Source of the DNA: Gammaproteobacteria bacterium
GTDB lineage: Bacteria > Pseudomonadota > Gammaproteobacteria > Pseudomonadales > Ketobacteraceae
Assembly: GCA_013178375.1 (NCBI GenBank)
Contig: JABLXQ010000045.1
Span: 1 to 47,191, forward strand
Length of the DNA: 47,191 nucleotides
Direction: 5' to 3'
Below, in pieces: positions 17,337 to 24,937 of this stretch (positions within the stretch are counted from its first letter, which is position 1; each line of letters starts with the position of its first letter). The position numbers were made by a program, and so were the translations under genes. The notes beneath the pieces are model-generated. The model made no database searches and was not told where the DNA came from. It saw only the letters and a program-made list of their open reading frames with translations.

Positions 17337-19406
17337 GGGAAACACAACGTGCGCACTGCATTCCGCTCCATCCTCGCCGCCACGCTGCTGGCCGCTCTTG
17401 CTCCCGGCGCCAGCGCCGCCGACAGCAAGCCCCTGTTGCAGCCGGGCAAGAAAACCCTGCACCAGCGCGTGCTCACCACCCCCGGCTGCCTGCTGACGGA
17501 CACGATGGGCGCCACGGGCGGCAAACCGCAACCCGCCTTCAGCCGCTTCTACGTGTATGAACGCAAAAAATCCGGCAATGCTGAATGGCTGCACCTGGGC
17601 CCCGACAGCTACGGCAAAACCACTGGCTGGATGAAGGCCGACTGCACCGTCGAATGGAAGATGCAGATGACGCTGGCTTTCACCAACCCGGCCGGCCGCG
17701 ATCCGCTGCTGTTCTTCCGCAAGAAAGATACGCTGGACCAGATCCTGGCGGCACCGGACGCAAAACCCATCCTCAAACCCATCCGCGACAAGCTGGCCGC
17801 CAACGGCCGCGATCCCCGCGTGGTGGCGCAGGAGCCGCCTTACGCCGTCGACCTGCAACAGAATTTCTACTTGCTGCCGGTGCTGGGCGCCGAGGAAACC
17901 TTCACAGAAAACGGCTTTCAGGTGCGGCTGCTGAACGTGGCGTCAGTCAGTAAGGATGACAGCAAAAAGGATGACAAAGCCGCCGGCAAACCAGGCAAGG
18001 AAAAAGAAGCGGACAAGAGCCCCAATCCCGCCTCCCAGCCGCCCCAGGAAAACATGCTGAAAGGCTTTTCCGCCGCCGTGGTGTTCGTGATCGATTCCAC
18101 CATCTCCATGGGCCCCTATATTGATCGCACCCGCGAGGCGATCAAAAAAGTGTACAGCCGCATCGAACAGGAACAGCTGCTGGACCAGGTGAAATTCGGC
18201 CTGATTGCCTACCGCTCCAGCACCAAGGCCGTTCCCGGACTGGAATACGTCAGCAAGATGTACGTCGATCCCACCACGGTGAAAGACGGCAAGGATTTCC
18301 TGGCCAAAGTGGCGGAACTGAAACCGGCCACGGTGTCGAGCAAGGCGTTTGCCGAGGATGCCTACTCCGGCGTCATGCAGGCGCTGGACGAAGTGAACTG
18401 GAACGAATTCGGCGCGCGCTATCTGGTGCTGATCACCGACGCCGGTGCGGTGGACGGCAGTGATCCGCTGTCCGGCACCGGGCTGAACGCATCGCAGGTA
18501 CGGCTGGAAGCCAAATACCGGGGCGTGGCCATTTACGCACTGCACCTGAAAACCGCTGCCGGCGCCAAGGACCACGCCAGCGCCGAAGCCCAATACAACG
18601 ATCTGGCGCTGAACCCCTTCCTCAACAAGCCCCTGTACTATCCGGTGGAAGCGGGCGACGTGGGCAGTTTCGGCAAAAAAGTGGATGCACTCGCCACCGC
18701 CATCACCAGCCAGGTGAAAGCGGCCTACAGTGGCGAGGATGCCGCCGGCAGCGCCGCCAGTGCCGACCCCAACTACGGCAAACCGGCCAAGCCCACCGCG
18801 CCGGCAACCGCCAGCAAACCCACCGCGAAGGAAGATCCCCTGCTGCAGGACACCGCGTTACTGGGCCACGCCATGCGACTGGCCTATCTGGGCGAAGTCA
18901 CCGGTGCCCAAGCGCCGCCGGTGTTCGAAGCCTGGATCAGCGACCGCGATCTGGAAAAGCAGAACGTGCCCACCACCGACGTGCGCGTGCTGCTCACCAA
19001 GAGCCAGCTCAGCGACCTGGCCGACGTGGTGAAGAAAATCGCCGACGCAGCCAACGAGGGCCTCATCTCCCCCGCCAACATGTTCGAGCAATTGCGTTCG
19101 GTGGCCGCCACCATGGGCCAGGACCCGAACCAGCTCAAGCAGAAAACCTCGGCCAATCTGACGGAACTGGGCTTGCTGGGAGAATACCTGGAAGGCCTGC
19201 CCTACCTGAGCGACGTGCTGAGCCTGGACGAGGAAACCTGGAAAAGCTGGGAAGGCGTGGAGCAGGAACGCTTCATCCAGCGCCTGAACAACAAGCTCAA
19301 GTACTACCAGCGCTACAACGCCGACGTGGATCGCTGGGTGTCGCTGGCGGAAGGCAGTGATCCGCGCGACCACGTCTATCCTGTGCCGCTGGAAGCGCTG
19401 CCCTGA
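17313..19406 (+). CDS. Secreted VWA protein resembling the periplasmic part of PpkA
   Basis: A 697-residue exported protein. The signal peptide ends near PGASA (about residue 35). Residues 60-110 look like an SH3-type beta domain (TTGWMKADCTVEWK). A Lys/Asp-rich linker precedes a VWA domain with DSTIS (D261, T263, S265), so the middle metal residue is threonine rather than serine, and D376 in ITDAGAVDG. The stretch after it, MGPYIDRTREAI, recalls the C-terminal VWA region of the type VI secretion kinase PpkA, but there is no kinase domain. The C-terminal 250 residues are helical and unassigned. The ATG at 17313 lies in a tandem repeat and has a weak ribosome site; GTG 17349 with GGGA at 17337-17340 is a serious alternative and keeps the signal peptide. 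Confidence 0.8.
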   Translation: MQNRTLPNGKHNVRTAFRSILAATLLAALAPGASAADSKPLLQPGKKTLHQRVLTTPGCLLTDTMGATGGKPQPAFSRFYVYERKKSGNAEWLHLGPDSYGKTTGWMKADCTVEWKMQMTLAFTNPAGRDPLLFFRKKDTLDQILAAPDAKPILKPIRDKLAANGRDPRVVAQEPPYAVDLQQNFYLLPVLGAEETFTENGFQVRLLNVASVSKDDSKKDDKAAGKPGKEKEADKSPNPASQPPQENMLKGFSAAVVFVIDSTISMGPYIDRTREAIKKVYSRIEQEQLLDQVKFGLIAYRSSTKAVPGLEYVSKMYVDPTTVKDGKDFLAKVAELKPATVSSKAFAEDAYSGVMQALDEVNWNEFGARYLVLITDAGAVDGSDPLSGTGLNASQVRLEAKYRGVAIYALHLKTAAGAKDHASAEAQYNDLALNPFLNKPLYYPVEAGDVGSFGKKVDALATAITSQVKAAYSGEDAAGSAASADPNYGKPAKPTAPATASKPTAKEDPLLQDTALLGHAMRLAYLGEVTGAQAPPVFEAWISDRDLEKQNVPTTDVRVLLTKSQLSDLADVVKKIADAANEGLISPANMFEQLRSVAATMGQDPNQLKQKTSANLTELGLLGEYLEGLPYLSDVLSLDEETWKSWEGVEQERFIQRLNNKLKYYQRYNADVDRWVSLAEGSDPRDHVYPVPLEALP

Positions 19407-19422
19407 CCTGAAGGAAACCGGT

Positions 19423-20133
19423 ATGTTGCGGATCGAAGGCATGGGCATCGCGCGCGGGCAGGGCAGCCAGACTTACCGGGTGTCCCTGCCTTCGCTGCAC
19501 CTGCGACGCGGCGAAGTGGCGGCCATCACCGGCCCGTCCGGTTGCGGCAAGAGCACGTTGCTGGAAATGATCGGCCTGATCCTCGCCCCCGCCCAGCTGA
19601 AATCCTTCACCCTGGGCGACACGCCCGCCATGGATATCGCCGCTTTCCTGCAACAGGATGCCCAGGCGCCGCTGGCCGACCTGCGCGCCCGCAAACTGGG
19701 TTTCGTGCTGCAGACCGGCGGCCTGCTGCCGTTCCTGAACGTGCGCCAGAACATCAGCCTGCCCCGCCGCATGAGCGGCCTGCCGCCCCGCAGCGATCTG
19801 GTGGAAGATGCCATCGCCCGCCTGCACCTGCGACCACTGCTGGACAAACTGCCGCGCCAGCTGTCGATCGGCGAGCGCCAGCGGGTGTCCTTCGTGCGCG
19901 CCATCGCCCATCAACCGGACCTGCTGCTGGCGGACGAACCCACTGCCGCCCTCGACCCGATCCAGGCCCACAAGCTGTTCGAACTGATCATCGAAATCGT
20001 GCAGAATTTCCAGATCGCCGCGCTGCTGGTGAGTCACGACTGGGATCTGGTGCGCAGCTGCGGCATCCGCAACATCATCGGCGTGCCCAGTGCGGACAGC
20101 AGCCAGGGAACGGTGTTTCGTGACGCAGCCTGA
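19423..20133 (+). CDS. ABC transporter ATP-binding protein (LolD/MacB class, TagT-like)
   Basis: A 236-residue ABC ATPase complete with Walker A GPSGCGKST (37-45), Q-loop Q97, signature LSIGE (147-151), Walker B LLLADEP (167-173) and switch H205. The short length and the FtsX-type partner gene place it in the LolD/MacB/FtsE group, whose members work on envelope proteins or as mechanotransmitters rather than importing solutes. The start at 19423 is supported by AAGGA at 19411-19415; a longer frame from upstream would run into the previous gene. In the TagQRST-PpkA pathway TagT is the ABC ATPase and TagS its permease, and here a SUMF1-fold gene and lipoprotein genes follow in the expected company. 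The transported or sensed substrate is unknown. Confidence 0.9.
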   Translation: MLRIEGMGIARGQGSQTYRVSLPSLHLRRGEVAAITGPSGCGKSTLLEMIGLILAPAQLKSFTLGDTPAMDIAAFLQQDAQAPLADLRARKLGFVLQTGGLLPFLNVRQNISLPRRMSGLPPRSDLVEDAIARLHLRPLLDKLPRQLSIGERQRVSFVRAIAHQPDLLLADEPTAALDPIQAHKLFELIIEIVQNFQIAALLVSHDWDLVRSCGIRNIIGVPSADSSQGTVFRDAA

Positions 20134-21373
20134 GCCATTACCGACAGCCCTCGCCCCGCCCCCACGCTGGCGCCTGCTGGTGGAACTGGCCAGCCGCGAC
20201 CTGTGGTTCGACCGCAAGGTATCGTTGTGCATCGTCGCCTCGATCATTGCCGTCATCGCACCGCTGCTGTTGCTGTTTGGTTTGAAAAACGGCGTGGTGA
20301 CGCAACTGCGCGACAATCTGCTGAGCGATCCGCGCAATCTGGAAATCAGAATGCTGGGCAACGGCAACCTGGACCAGCCCTGGATCGACGCACTGAAGGC
20401 ACAGCCGGCCACCGGCTTCGTCATGCCGTTGACCCGCTCCCTCAACACCCAGGCGGATCTGGTGAAAGACAGCCAGCATTTCGCCGCCGACGCCGAGGTC
20501 ATTCCCAGCGCCCCCGGCGATCCGCTGTTGCAGGGCAAGGTGGCACCGCCGCCATCGGCGCAGGACGTGGTGCTGAGCGCCGCCGCCGCGAAAAAACTGC
20601 TGGCCAAACCCGGCGACACCCTGCAGCTGGTGGTGATACGCAAACTGGACGGCAACAACGAACGGGGCCGGGTGACGTTGACGGTCTCCGGCGTGCTGGA
20701 CGAAACCGCCTTCGGCCGCCCCGCCGCGCTGGTGACACTGGATCTGCTGCTGGCGATGGAACAGTTCCGCGATGGCGTTAAAATGCCGGCATTCGGCCTC
20801 GACACCGGCACGGAAGCAACGCAGACACAATCCCGCTTCGCCCGCGCCCGCATCTATGCAAAATCGCTGGACGACGTGGCGCCGCTGGCGGACTGGCTGC
20901 AGCAGCGCAATATCGAGGTATCCACCCGCGCCCGCGACATCGAATCAGTCAAGGCCATCGACCGGGTGCTGAGCCTGATTTTCGCCGTGATTGCCTGGAC
21001 CGCCGTGATCGGCTGCATCGCCTCGCTGATCGGCGCGTTCCTGGCGAACATCGATCGCAAGCGCAAGGATCTGGCGCTGCTGCGCCTGCTGGGATTCCGG
21101 CGCGGTTATGTGGGTGCTTACGTGATGGTGCAGGCGGCGCTGCTCACCGGCATTGCGTTTGTCATCGGCTACCTCGCGTATCTGGCGGGCAGCAGTGTGT
21201 TCAACCGCGCCCTGGGTACCAATCTGGCGGACGGCGCGTTCGTCTGCCATCTGGAAAACAGTCATATCGCGCTGGCCTTCGTCAGCGCCTTGCTCATCGC
21301 CACACTGGTGGCGGGAATAGGAGGATTCCGTGCCATTCACATTCAGCCGGCAGAAAGCCTGCGGGAAATCTGA
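20120..21373 (+). CDS. FtsX/MacB-type ABC permease (TagS-like)
   Basis: A 417-residue permease with the FtsX-family plan: one membrane segment near the N-terminus (about 34-55), a large periplasmic domain, then three membrane segments (about 283-308, 330-355 and 381-402). The cytoplasmic loop DRKRKDLALLRLLGFRRG between the second and third segments is characteristic. The proposed GTG start at 20120 overlaps the ATPase gene by 14 bases and has AGGGA at 20105-20109; a GTG at 20090 is possible but adds only a short charged leader. With a single permease gene, a homodimer with two ATPases is the likely assembly. Such transporters transmit mechanical movement across the membrane, suiting a signalling or partner-release role. 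Confidence 0.88.
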   Translation: MTQPEPLPTALAPPPRWRLLVELASRDLWFDRKVSLCIVASIIAVIAPLLLLFGLKNGVVTQLRDNLLSDPRNLEIRMLGNGNLDQPWIDALKAQPATGFVMPLTRSLNTQADLVKDSQHFAADAEVIPSAPGDPLLQGKVAPPPSAQDVVLSAAAAKKLLAKPGDTLQLVVIRKLDGNNERGRVTLTVSGVLDETAFGRPAALVTLDLLLAMEQFRDGVKMPAFGLDTGTEATQTQSRFARARIYAKSLDDVAPLADWLQQRNIEVSTRARDIESVKAIDRVLSLIFAVIAWTAVIGCIASLIGAFLANIDRKRKDLALLRLLGFRRGYVGAYVMVQAALLTGIAFVIGYLAYLAGSSVFNRALGTNLADGAFVCHLENSHIALAFVSALLIATLVAGIGGFRAIHIQPAESLREI

Positions 21374-21386
21374 AACAGCCACTGGC

Positions 21387-22940
21387 ATGAATCAGATCAG
21401 TCGGTTTTTAATGCCCGCAACGGCACTGATATTGTCGACGTTTGCCGGCACCGCCCAAGCCACCTGGGACGAAAAATATTTCAACCCCAAACCAGCGGAC
21501 GGCGACGTCATCCTGCCCATGCCCTGCGATGGCGCCATGGCCTTCCGCCAGATCAAGGTGCCCCTGGCCAACCCGCTGGAGGATTACGCCATCACTGTGG
21601 GCCAGGACAGTGGCAACTGGGGCTATCTGGAACAGGCGCGGCCGGACCATATCGCCGGCAGTTTCACGGTGACCAAGCCGGAAGCAGGCCGCTACTACCT
21701 GCTGGCAAAATATGAACTGAACGAATTGCAGTACCAGGCGATGACGGCGGAAAAATGCCCCACGCCCGCCGCGAAAATGCGCCTGCCACAAACCGGCATC
21801 AGCTGGTTCGACGCGATGAATTTTTCCGACAAATACAGCCTGTGGCTGCAAAAAAATGCCGCCGCAAAATTACCGAAGGAAGACGGCGCCCCCGGCTTCG
21901 TGCGCCTGCCCACGGAAGTGGAATGGGAATTCGCGGCGCGAGGCGGCATTGCAGTATCACCGGCAGAATTCCGCGACTCACGCTTCCCGATGCCGGAAGG
22001 CATGAACGGCTATGCCTGGTTCGCCGGCTCGCAATCCGCCAACGGCAAACTGCAACTGGCGGGTCTGCTCAACGCCAATCCGGCGGGCCTGCACGATGTC
22101 CTCGGCAACGTGGATGAAATGATGTTCGAGCCTTTCCGTCTGAACAAACTGGATCGCCAGCACGGCCAGGCCGGCGGCTACGTGTTGCGCGGCGGCAATT
22201 TCCAGACACCACAAGCGGAACTGCACAGCGCCATGCGGCAGGAAGAGCCCTATTACAGCAGCGGCGCCCAGAACAAACTGAAAACCAGCGGCATCCGTCT
22301 GGCTGTGGTGGCACCCACCCTGACCTCGCGCGAACGGGTAAAACAGATCGAAAGCGAATGGAACAAACTGGGCGCCCGCAAGGACGGCGGCAAAGCGGAC
22401 AGCGGCGGCAAGGACCCGGTGAAGGAACTGGGCAGCATCGCTTCCGGGGTGCAGGATGACGCGGTGAAAAAGCAACTGGAAAAACTCAACAACGACCTGC
22501 GCGCCAACATCCAGGCCCGCGACGAACAGCGCGACCAGGCCATCCGTTCCTCGCTGCAATTGGGCGCCTTCCTCTGCACCAAACTGAAAGACGATGGCGC
22601 CTTCCACGACCGCCTCGCCGGACTCTACAAAACCAATTGCGCCGACAACAGCGCGCCGGCCGCGACCTGCCCCAACCGCAAACAGCAGATGGACGACCAG
22701 AAGAAAGCGCTGGATTTCATCCTCAATTACTATGCCGACACCCTGGTGGACACCAGCATGACCTACAACGAAAAGCTGGTGCAACCCCAGATCAGCGTCA
22801 CCGGCCAGCAACTCAGCGCGCGGGGCAAAAACAATCTGCGCGCCTATCTGGACACGCACTGGAAAAACCTGCAAGGCTATCTGAACACCGGCAAGATCGC
22901 GCGCCAGCAATGGCTGGACGCCTGCAAATCCACCGAATGA
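21387..22940 (+). CDS. Periplasmic SUMF1/FGE-fold protein (TagR-like), probably non-catalytic
   Basis: A 517-residue exported protein starting at ATG 21387, 13 bases after the permease. The signal peptide ends near GTAQA (residue 25). The formylglycine-generating-enzyme fold is recognisable from RLPTEVEWEFAARGG (about 173-187), GLHDVLGNVDEM and GGYVLRGGNF. Where sulfatase-activating enzymes usually have a cysteine in a C-R-x-A-x-R context, this protein has LHSAMR, so enzyme activity is unlikely. The C-terminal part is charged and predicted coiled coil (around 330-400), followed by a helical domain with three cysteines. In the PpkA pathway the periplasmic SUMF1-fold protein TagR contacts the periplasmic part of the kinase; the VWA protein two genes upstream of the permease could be the partner here. 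That partnership is inference. Confidence 0.82.
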   Translation: MNQISRFLMPATALILSTFAGTAQATWDEKYFNPKPADGDVILPMPCDGAMAFRQIKVPLANPLEDYAITVGQDSGNWGYLEQARPDHIAGSFTVTKPEAGRYYLLAKYELNELQYQAMTAEKCPTPAAKMRLPQTGISWFDAMNFSDKYSLWLQKNAAAKLPKEDGAPGFVRLPTEVEWEFAARGGIAVSPAEFRDSRFPMPEGMNGYAWFAGSQSANGKLQLAGLLNANPAGLHDVLGNVDEMMFEPFRLNKLDRQHGQAGGYVLRGGNFQTPQAELHSAMRQEEPYYSSGAQNKLKTSGIRLAVVAPTLTSRERVKQIESEWNKLGARKDGGKADSGGKDPVKELGSIASGVQDDAVKKQLEKLNNDLRANIQARDEQRDQAIRSSLQLGAFLCTKLKDDGAFHDRLAGLYKTNCADNSAPAATCPNRKQQMDDQKKALDFILNYYADTLVDTSMTYNEKLVQPQISVTGQQLSARGKNNLRAYLDTHWKNLQGYLNTGKIARQQWLDACKSTE

Positions 22941-22962
22941 CATGCACGACCGAGGCACATCC

Positions 22963-23724
22963 ATGAACAAGGTTTTCGCATTTCCGCAACGTCGCGCCAT
23001 GGCTCTGGCAATCGGCATCAGCCTGACACTGGGTGGCTGCGCCAATTCCCCCTACTCGCTGCCGAACATGGGCGGTGGTGGCAGCCCCGCGCCGGCACAA
23101 CAGGCCGCCGGCAGTGCCGACCCGCGCCTGACCCAGACCGATGAAGCCCGCTTCTTCAGCAAATCCGGCTGGCAGGCCTGCGCGGGCGGCGCCATCGCCG
23201 GCGCCTTGCTGTGCCAGCTCGGCAATCCCAGCGACAAGAAAGACTGCATGCTGAAAGCAGCGCTGGTGGGCTGCGGCGTGGCGATGGGCGCCAACTATTA
23301 TCTGGACCAGCGCCGCGCCGAATACTCCAACACTGAACAGCGCCTGGACGCCATGATCAACGACGTGCGCGAAGACAACCGCAAACTGGCCAGCCTGACC
23401 CAGACCGCCCGCACCGTCATGGCGGAAGACCGCGCACAGATGGCCCAGCTGCAGAAAGACATCGCCGCACAGAAAGTGCAGAAAGCGCAGGCCCAGCAGC
23501 AACTGGCAGAAATCGACGCCAACACCAAATACCTGCAGAAAACCCTGGCCGACCTGAAATCCCGCGAGCAGCAATGGCGTGAAGTGGCCGCGTCGGAAAG
23601 CGCCAGCGGCGCCCGCGTCGACACCCTGAATGCGGAAATCAACACGATGCAGAAACAGATTGCCTCGCTGGAATCGGAAATCGACAGCCTGTTCCAGCAA
23701 CGTTCCGCCATCAAGATCGGTTAA
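22963..23724 (+). CDS. Coiled-coil lipoprotein (TagQ-like position)
   Basis: A 253-residue lipoprotein. The ATG at 22963 follows GAGG at 22952-22955. The lipobox LGGC places the acylated cysteine at residue 26; the +2 residue is alanine, not aspartate, so outer-membrane sorting is likely. A glycine-zipper-like stretch (ACAGGAIAGALLCQLG) is followed by a long charged coiled coil through the C-terminal 150 residues (for example QLQKDIAAQKVQKAQAQQQL). In TagQRST systems TagQ is the outer-membrane lipoprotein that anchors TagR, and gene position fits that role. Sequence homology with TagQ cannot be judged by eye. It is 22 bases after the SUMF1-fold gene and 11 bases before another lipoprotein. 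Confidence 0.78.
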   Translation: MNKVFAFPQRRAMALAIGISLTLGGCANSPYSLPNMGGGGSPAPAQQAAGSADPRLTQTDEARFFSKSGWQACAGGAIAGALLCQLGNPSDKKDCMLKAALVGCGVAMGANYYLDQRRAEYSNTEQRLDAMINDVREDNRKLASLTQTARTVMAEDRAQMAQLQKDIAAQKVQKAQAQQQLAEIDANTKYLQKTLADLKSREQQWREVAASESASGARVDTLNAEINTMQKQIASLESEIDSLFQQRSAIKIG

Positions 23725-23735
23725 GGATTTAGCGC

Positions 23736-24230
23736 ATGCAAACCAAACTGCACTTTTCACTGATCGTTGCATCCCTGTTACTGGGCGGCTGTACCGTCAA
23801 TCCGGCGGACTGCGACCCCACCAACCGCGACGCCAGCATCATCGCCAAAACCCGTTGCACCAGTTCCGGCGCCTACGACGTTCGCGTGCAGGCAAAGCAG
23901 AATATCCTGCTGGACGAACAGAAGACCAACCAGATGTTTCGCGACCTTTATGCCGCGGTGGAAAAGGAAAAATCGGAAGTCAGTGCGGAACTGCGCGGCA
24001 AGCGCAGCGAATACGGCGCATTGCAAAAAGCCCTGGGCGCATTGCTGACCGAGATCAAGTCGAAAGCCAAGGGCAACAAGGAAATCGAGGCTGAAGTCGC
24101 CGCTCTGGAACAACAGCTGGCCACCGTCACCGGTCAGAACGATCCGGTGGTATTGCAGAAACAGCAACAGCTGGACGAATTGAAAAATCGCGCGGTGAAG
24201 CTGGAACAGGATCTGGGCTTGCGGGAATAA
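23736..24230 (+). CDS. Small coiled-coil lipoprotein, last gene of the Srf operon
   Basis: A 164-residue lipoprotein with lipobox LLGGC, acylated cysteine at residue 19 and threonine at +2, which favours the outer membrane. Two or three further cysteines near the start (NPADCDPTNRD and KTRCTSSG) could form disulfides. From about residue 50 the protein is almost entirely charged helix with coiled-coil character. It resembles its upstream neighbour in overall plan but lacks the glycine-rich segment, so it may be a partner rather than a copy. It ends four bases before the stop of the oppositely oriented piuC gene, marking the end of the locus. The family is not recognised. Confidence 0.75.
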   Translation: MQTKLHFSLIVASLLLGGCTVNPADCDPTNRDASIIAKTRCTSSGAYDVRVQAKQNILLDEQKTNQMFRDLYAAVEKEKSEVSAELRGKRSEYGALQKALGALLTEIKSKAKGNKEIEAEVAALEQQLATVTGQNDPVVLQKQQQLDELKNRAVKLEQDLGLRE

Positions 24231-24234
24231 TCGT

Positions 24235-24918
24235 TCAGGTATCCGCCCAGCGCCGCACCAGATTGTGGTAAATCCCCGACAGCCGCACCACCTCGGGATG
24301 ATCGACACCCTGCTCTGCGGCCAGCGCCTGCACGCTCTGATCCAGGTCGTACAGCAGCTCACGCGCGCCGTCATCCCGCACCATGCTTTGCATCCAGAAA
24401 AACGAACACACCCGCGCGCCCCGCGTCACCGGCATCACCTGATGCAGGCTGGATGACGGATACAGCACCATGTGTCCCGCCGGCAACTTCACCGCCTGGG
24501 CACCAAACTTGCCTTCGATCATCAACTCGCCGCCGTCGTATTCCTCCGGCTCGCTCAGAAACAGCGTCATGGAAAGATCCGTGCGAATCCGGGTCACCGT
24601 GCCTTTCACGAACCGGATCGCATTGTCCACGTGCACACCGAAATGTTCACCACCCTGGTAACGGTTGAACAGGGGTGGAAAGATTTTCAGCGGCAACGCA
24701 GCGGAAATGAACGGGCCATGACTGGCCAGCGCGTCGAGAATTTCATTGCCCAGTTGCTGCGCCAGCGGCGACTGCTCCGGCAATTGCTGGTTCCGTTTTA
24801 CTGCGCCGGACTGCACCCCTGCTGTCACCTTGCCATCCACCCATTGGGCAGAATCCATGCGCTGGCGAAAACGTTTTACCGTGTCCTGGTCCAGCACGTC
24901 GGGCAGGCAGATCAGCAT
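24235..24918 (-). CDS. piuC: PKHD-type Fe(II)/2-oxoglutarate dioxygenase PiuC
   Basis: PiuC/YbiX proteins are iron- and 2-oxoglutarate-dependent oxygenases found beside iron-siderophore receptors; their substrate is not firmly known, with roles in siderophore modification or iron handling proposed. The product is 227 residues, the usual family length. The metal ligands are H96 and D98 in EHFGVHVDN and H159 in [10 protein letters not shown], with R169 placed to bind 2-oxoglutarate. Other family features are [10 protein letters not shown] and the DGGELMIE loop. It lies 19 bases downstream of the receptor gene on the same strand and is almost certainly in the same iron-controlled operon, as in Pseudomonas and Acinetobacter. 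Confidence 0.93.
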   Translation of the reverse strand: MLICLPDVLDQDTVKRFRQRMDSAQWVDGKVTAGVQSGAVKRNQQLPEQSPLAQQLGNEILDALASHGPFISAALPLKIFPPLFNRYQGGEHFGVHVDNAIRFVKGTVTRIRTDLSMTLFLSEPEEYDGGELMIEGKFGAQAVKLPAGHMVLYPSSSLHQVMPVTRGARVCSFFWMQSMVRDDGARELLYDLDQSVQALAAEQGVDHPEVVRLSGIYHNLVRRWADT

Positions 24919-24937
24919 GGGGTGCTCCTGTTGCAGG

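Noticed and set aside
5043-24230. Calling the locus a virulence or toxin operon because of the Srf names
   Set aside because: The names come from regulation in Salmonella. Nothing in these sequences shows a toxin domain, and the motifs point to nucleotide-driven envelope machinery.
5043-24230. Calling the locus a type VI secretion system
   Set aside because: No sheath, tube, baseplate, VgrG, ClpV or TssJLM product is present; only the sensory-type parts resemble that system.
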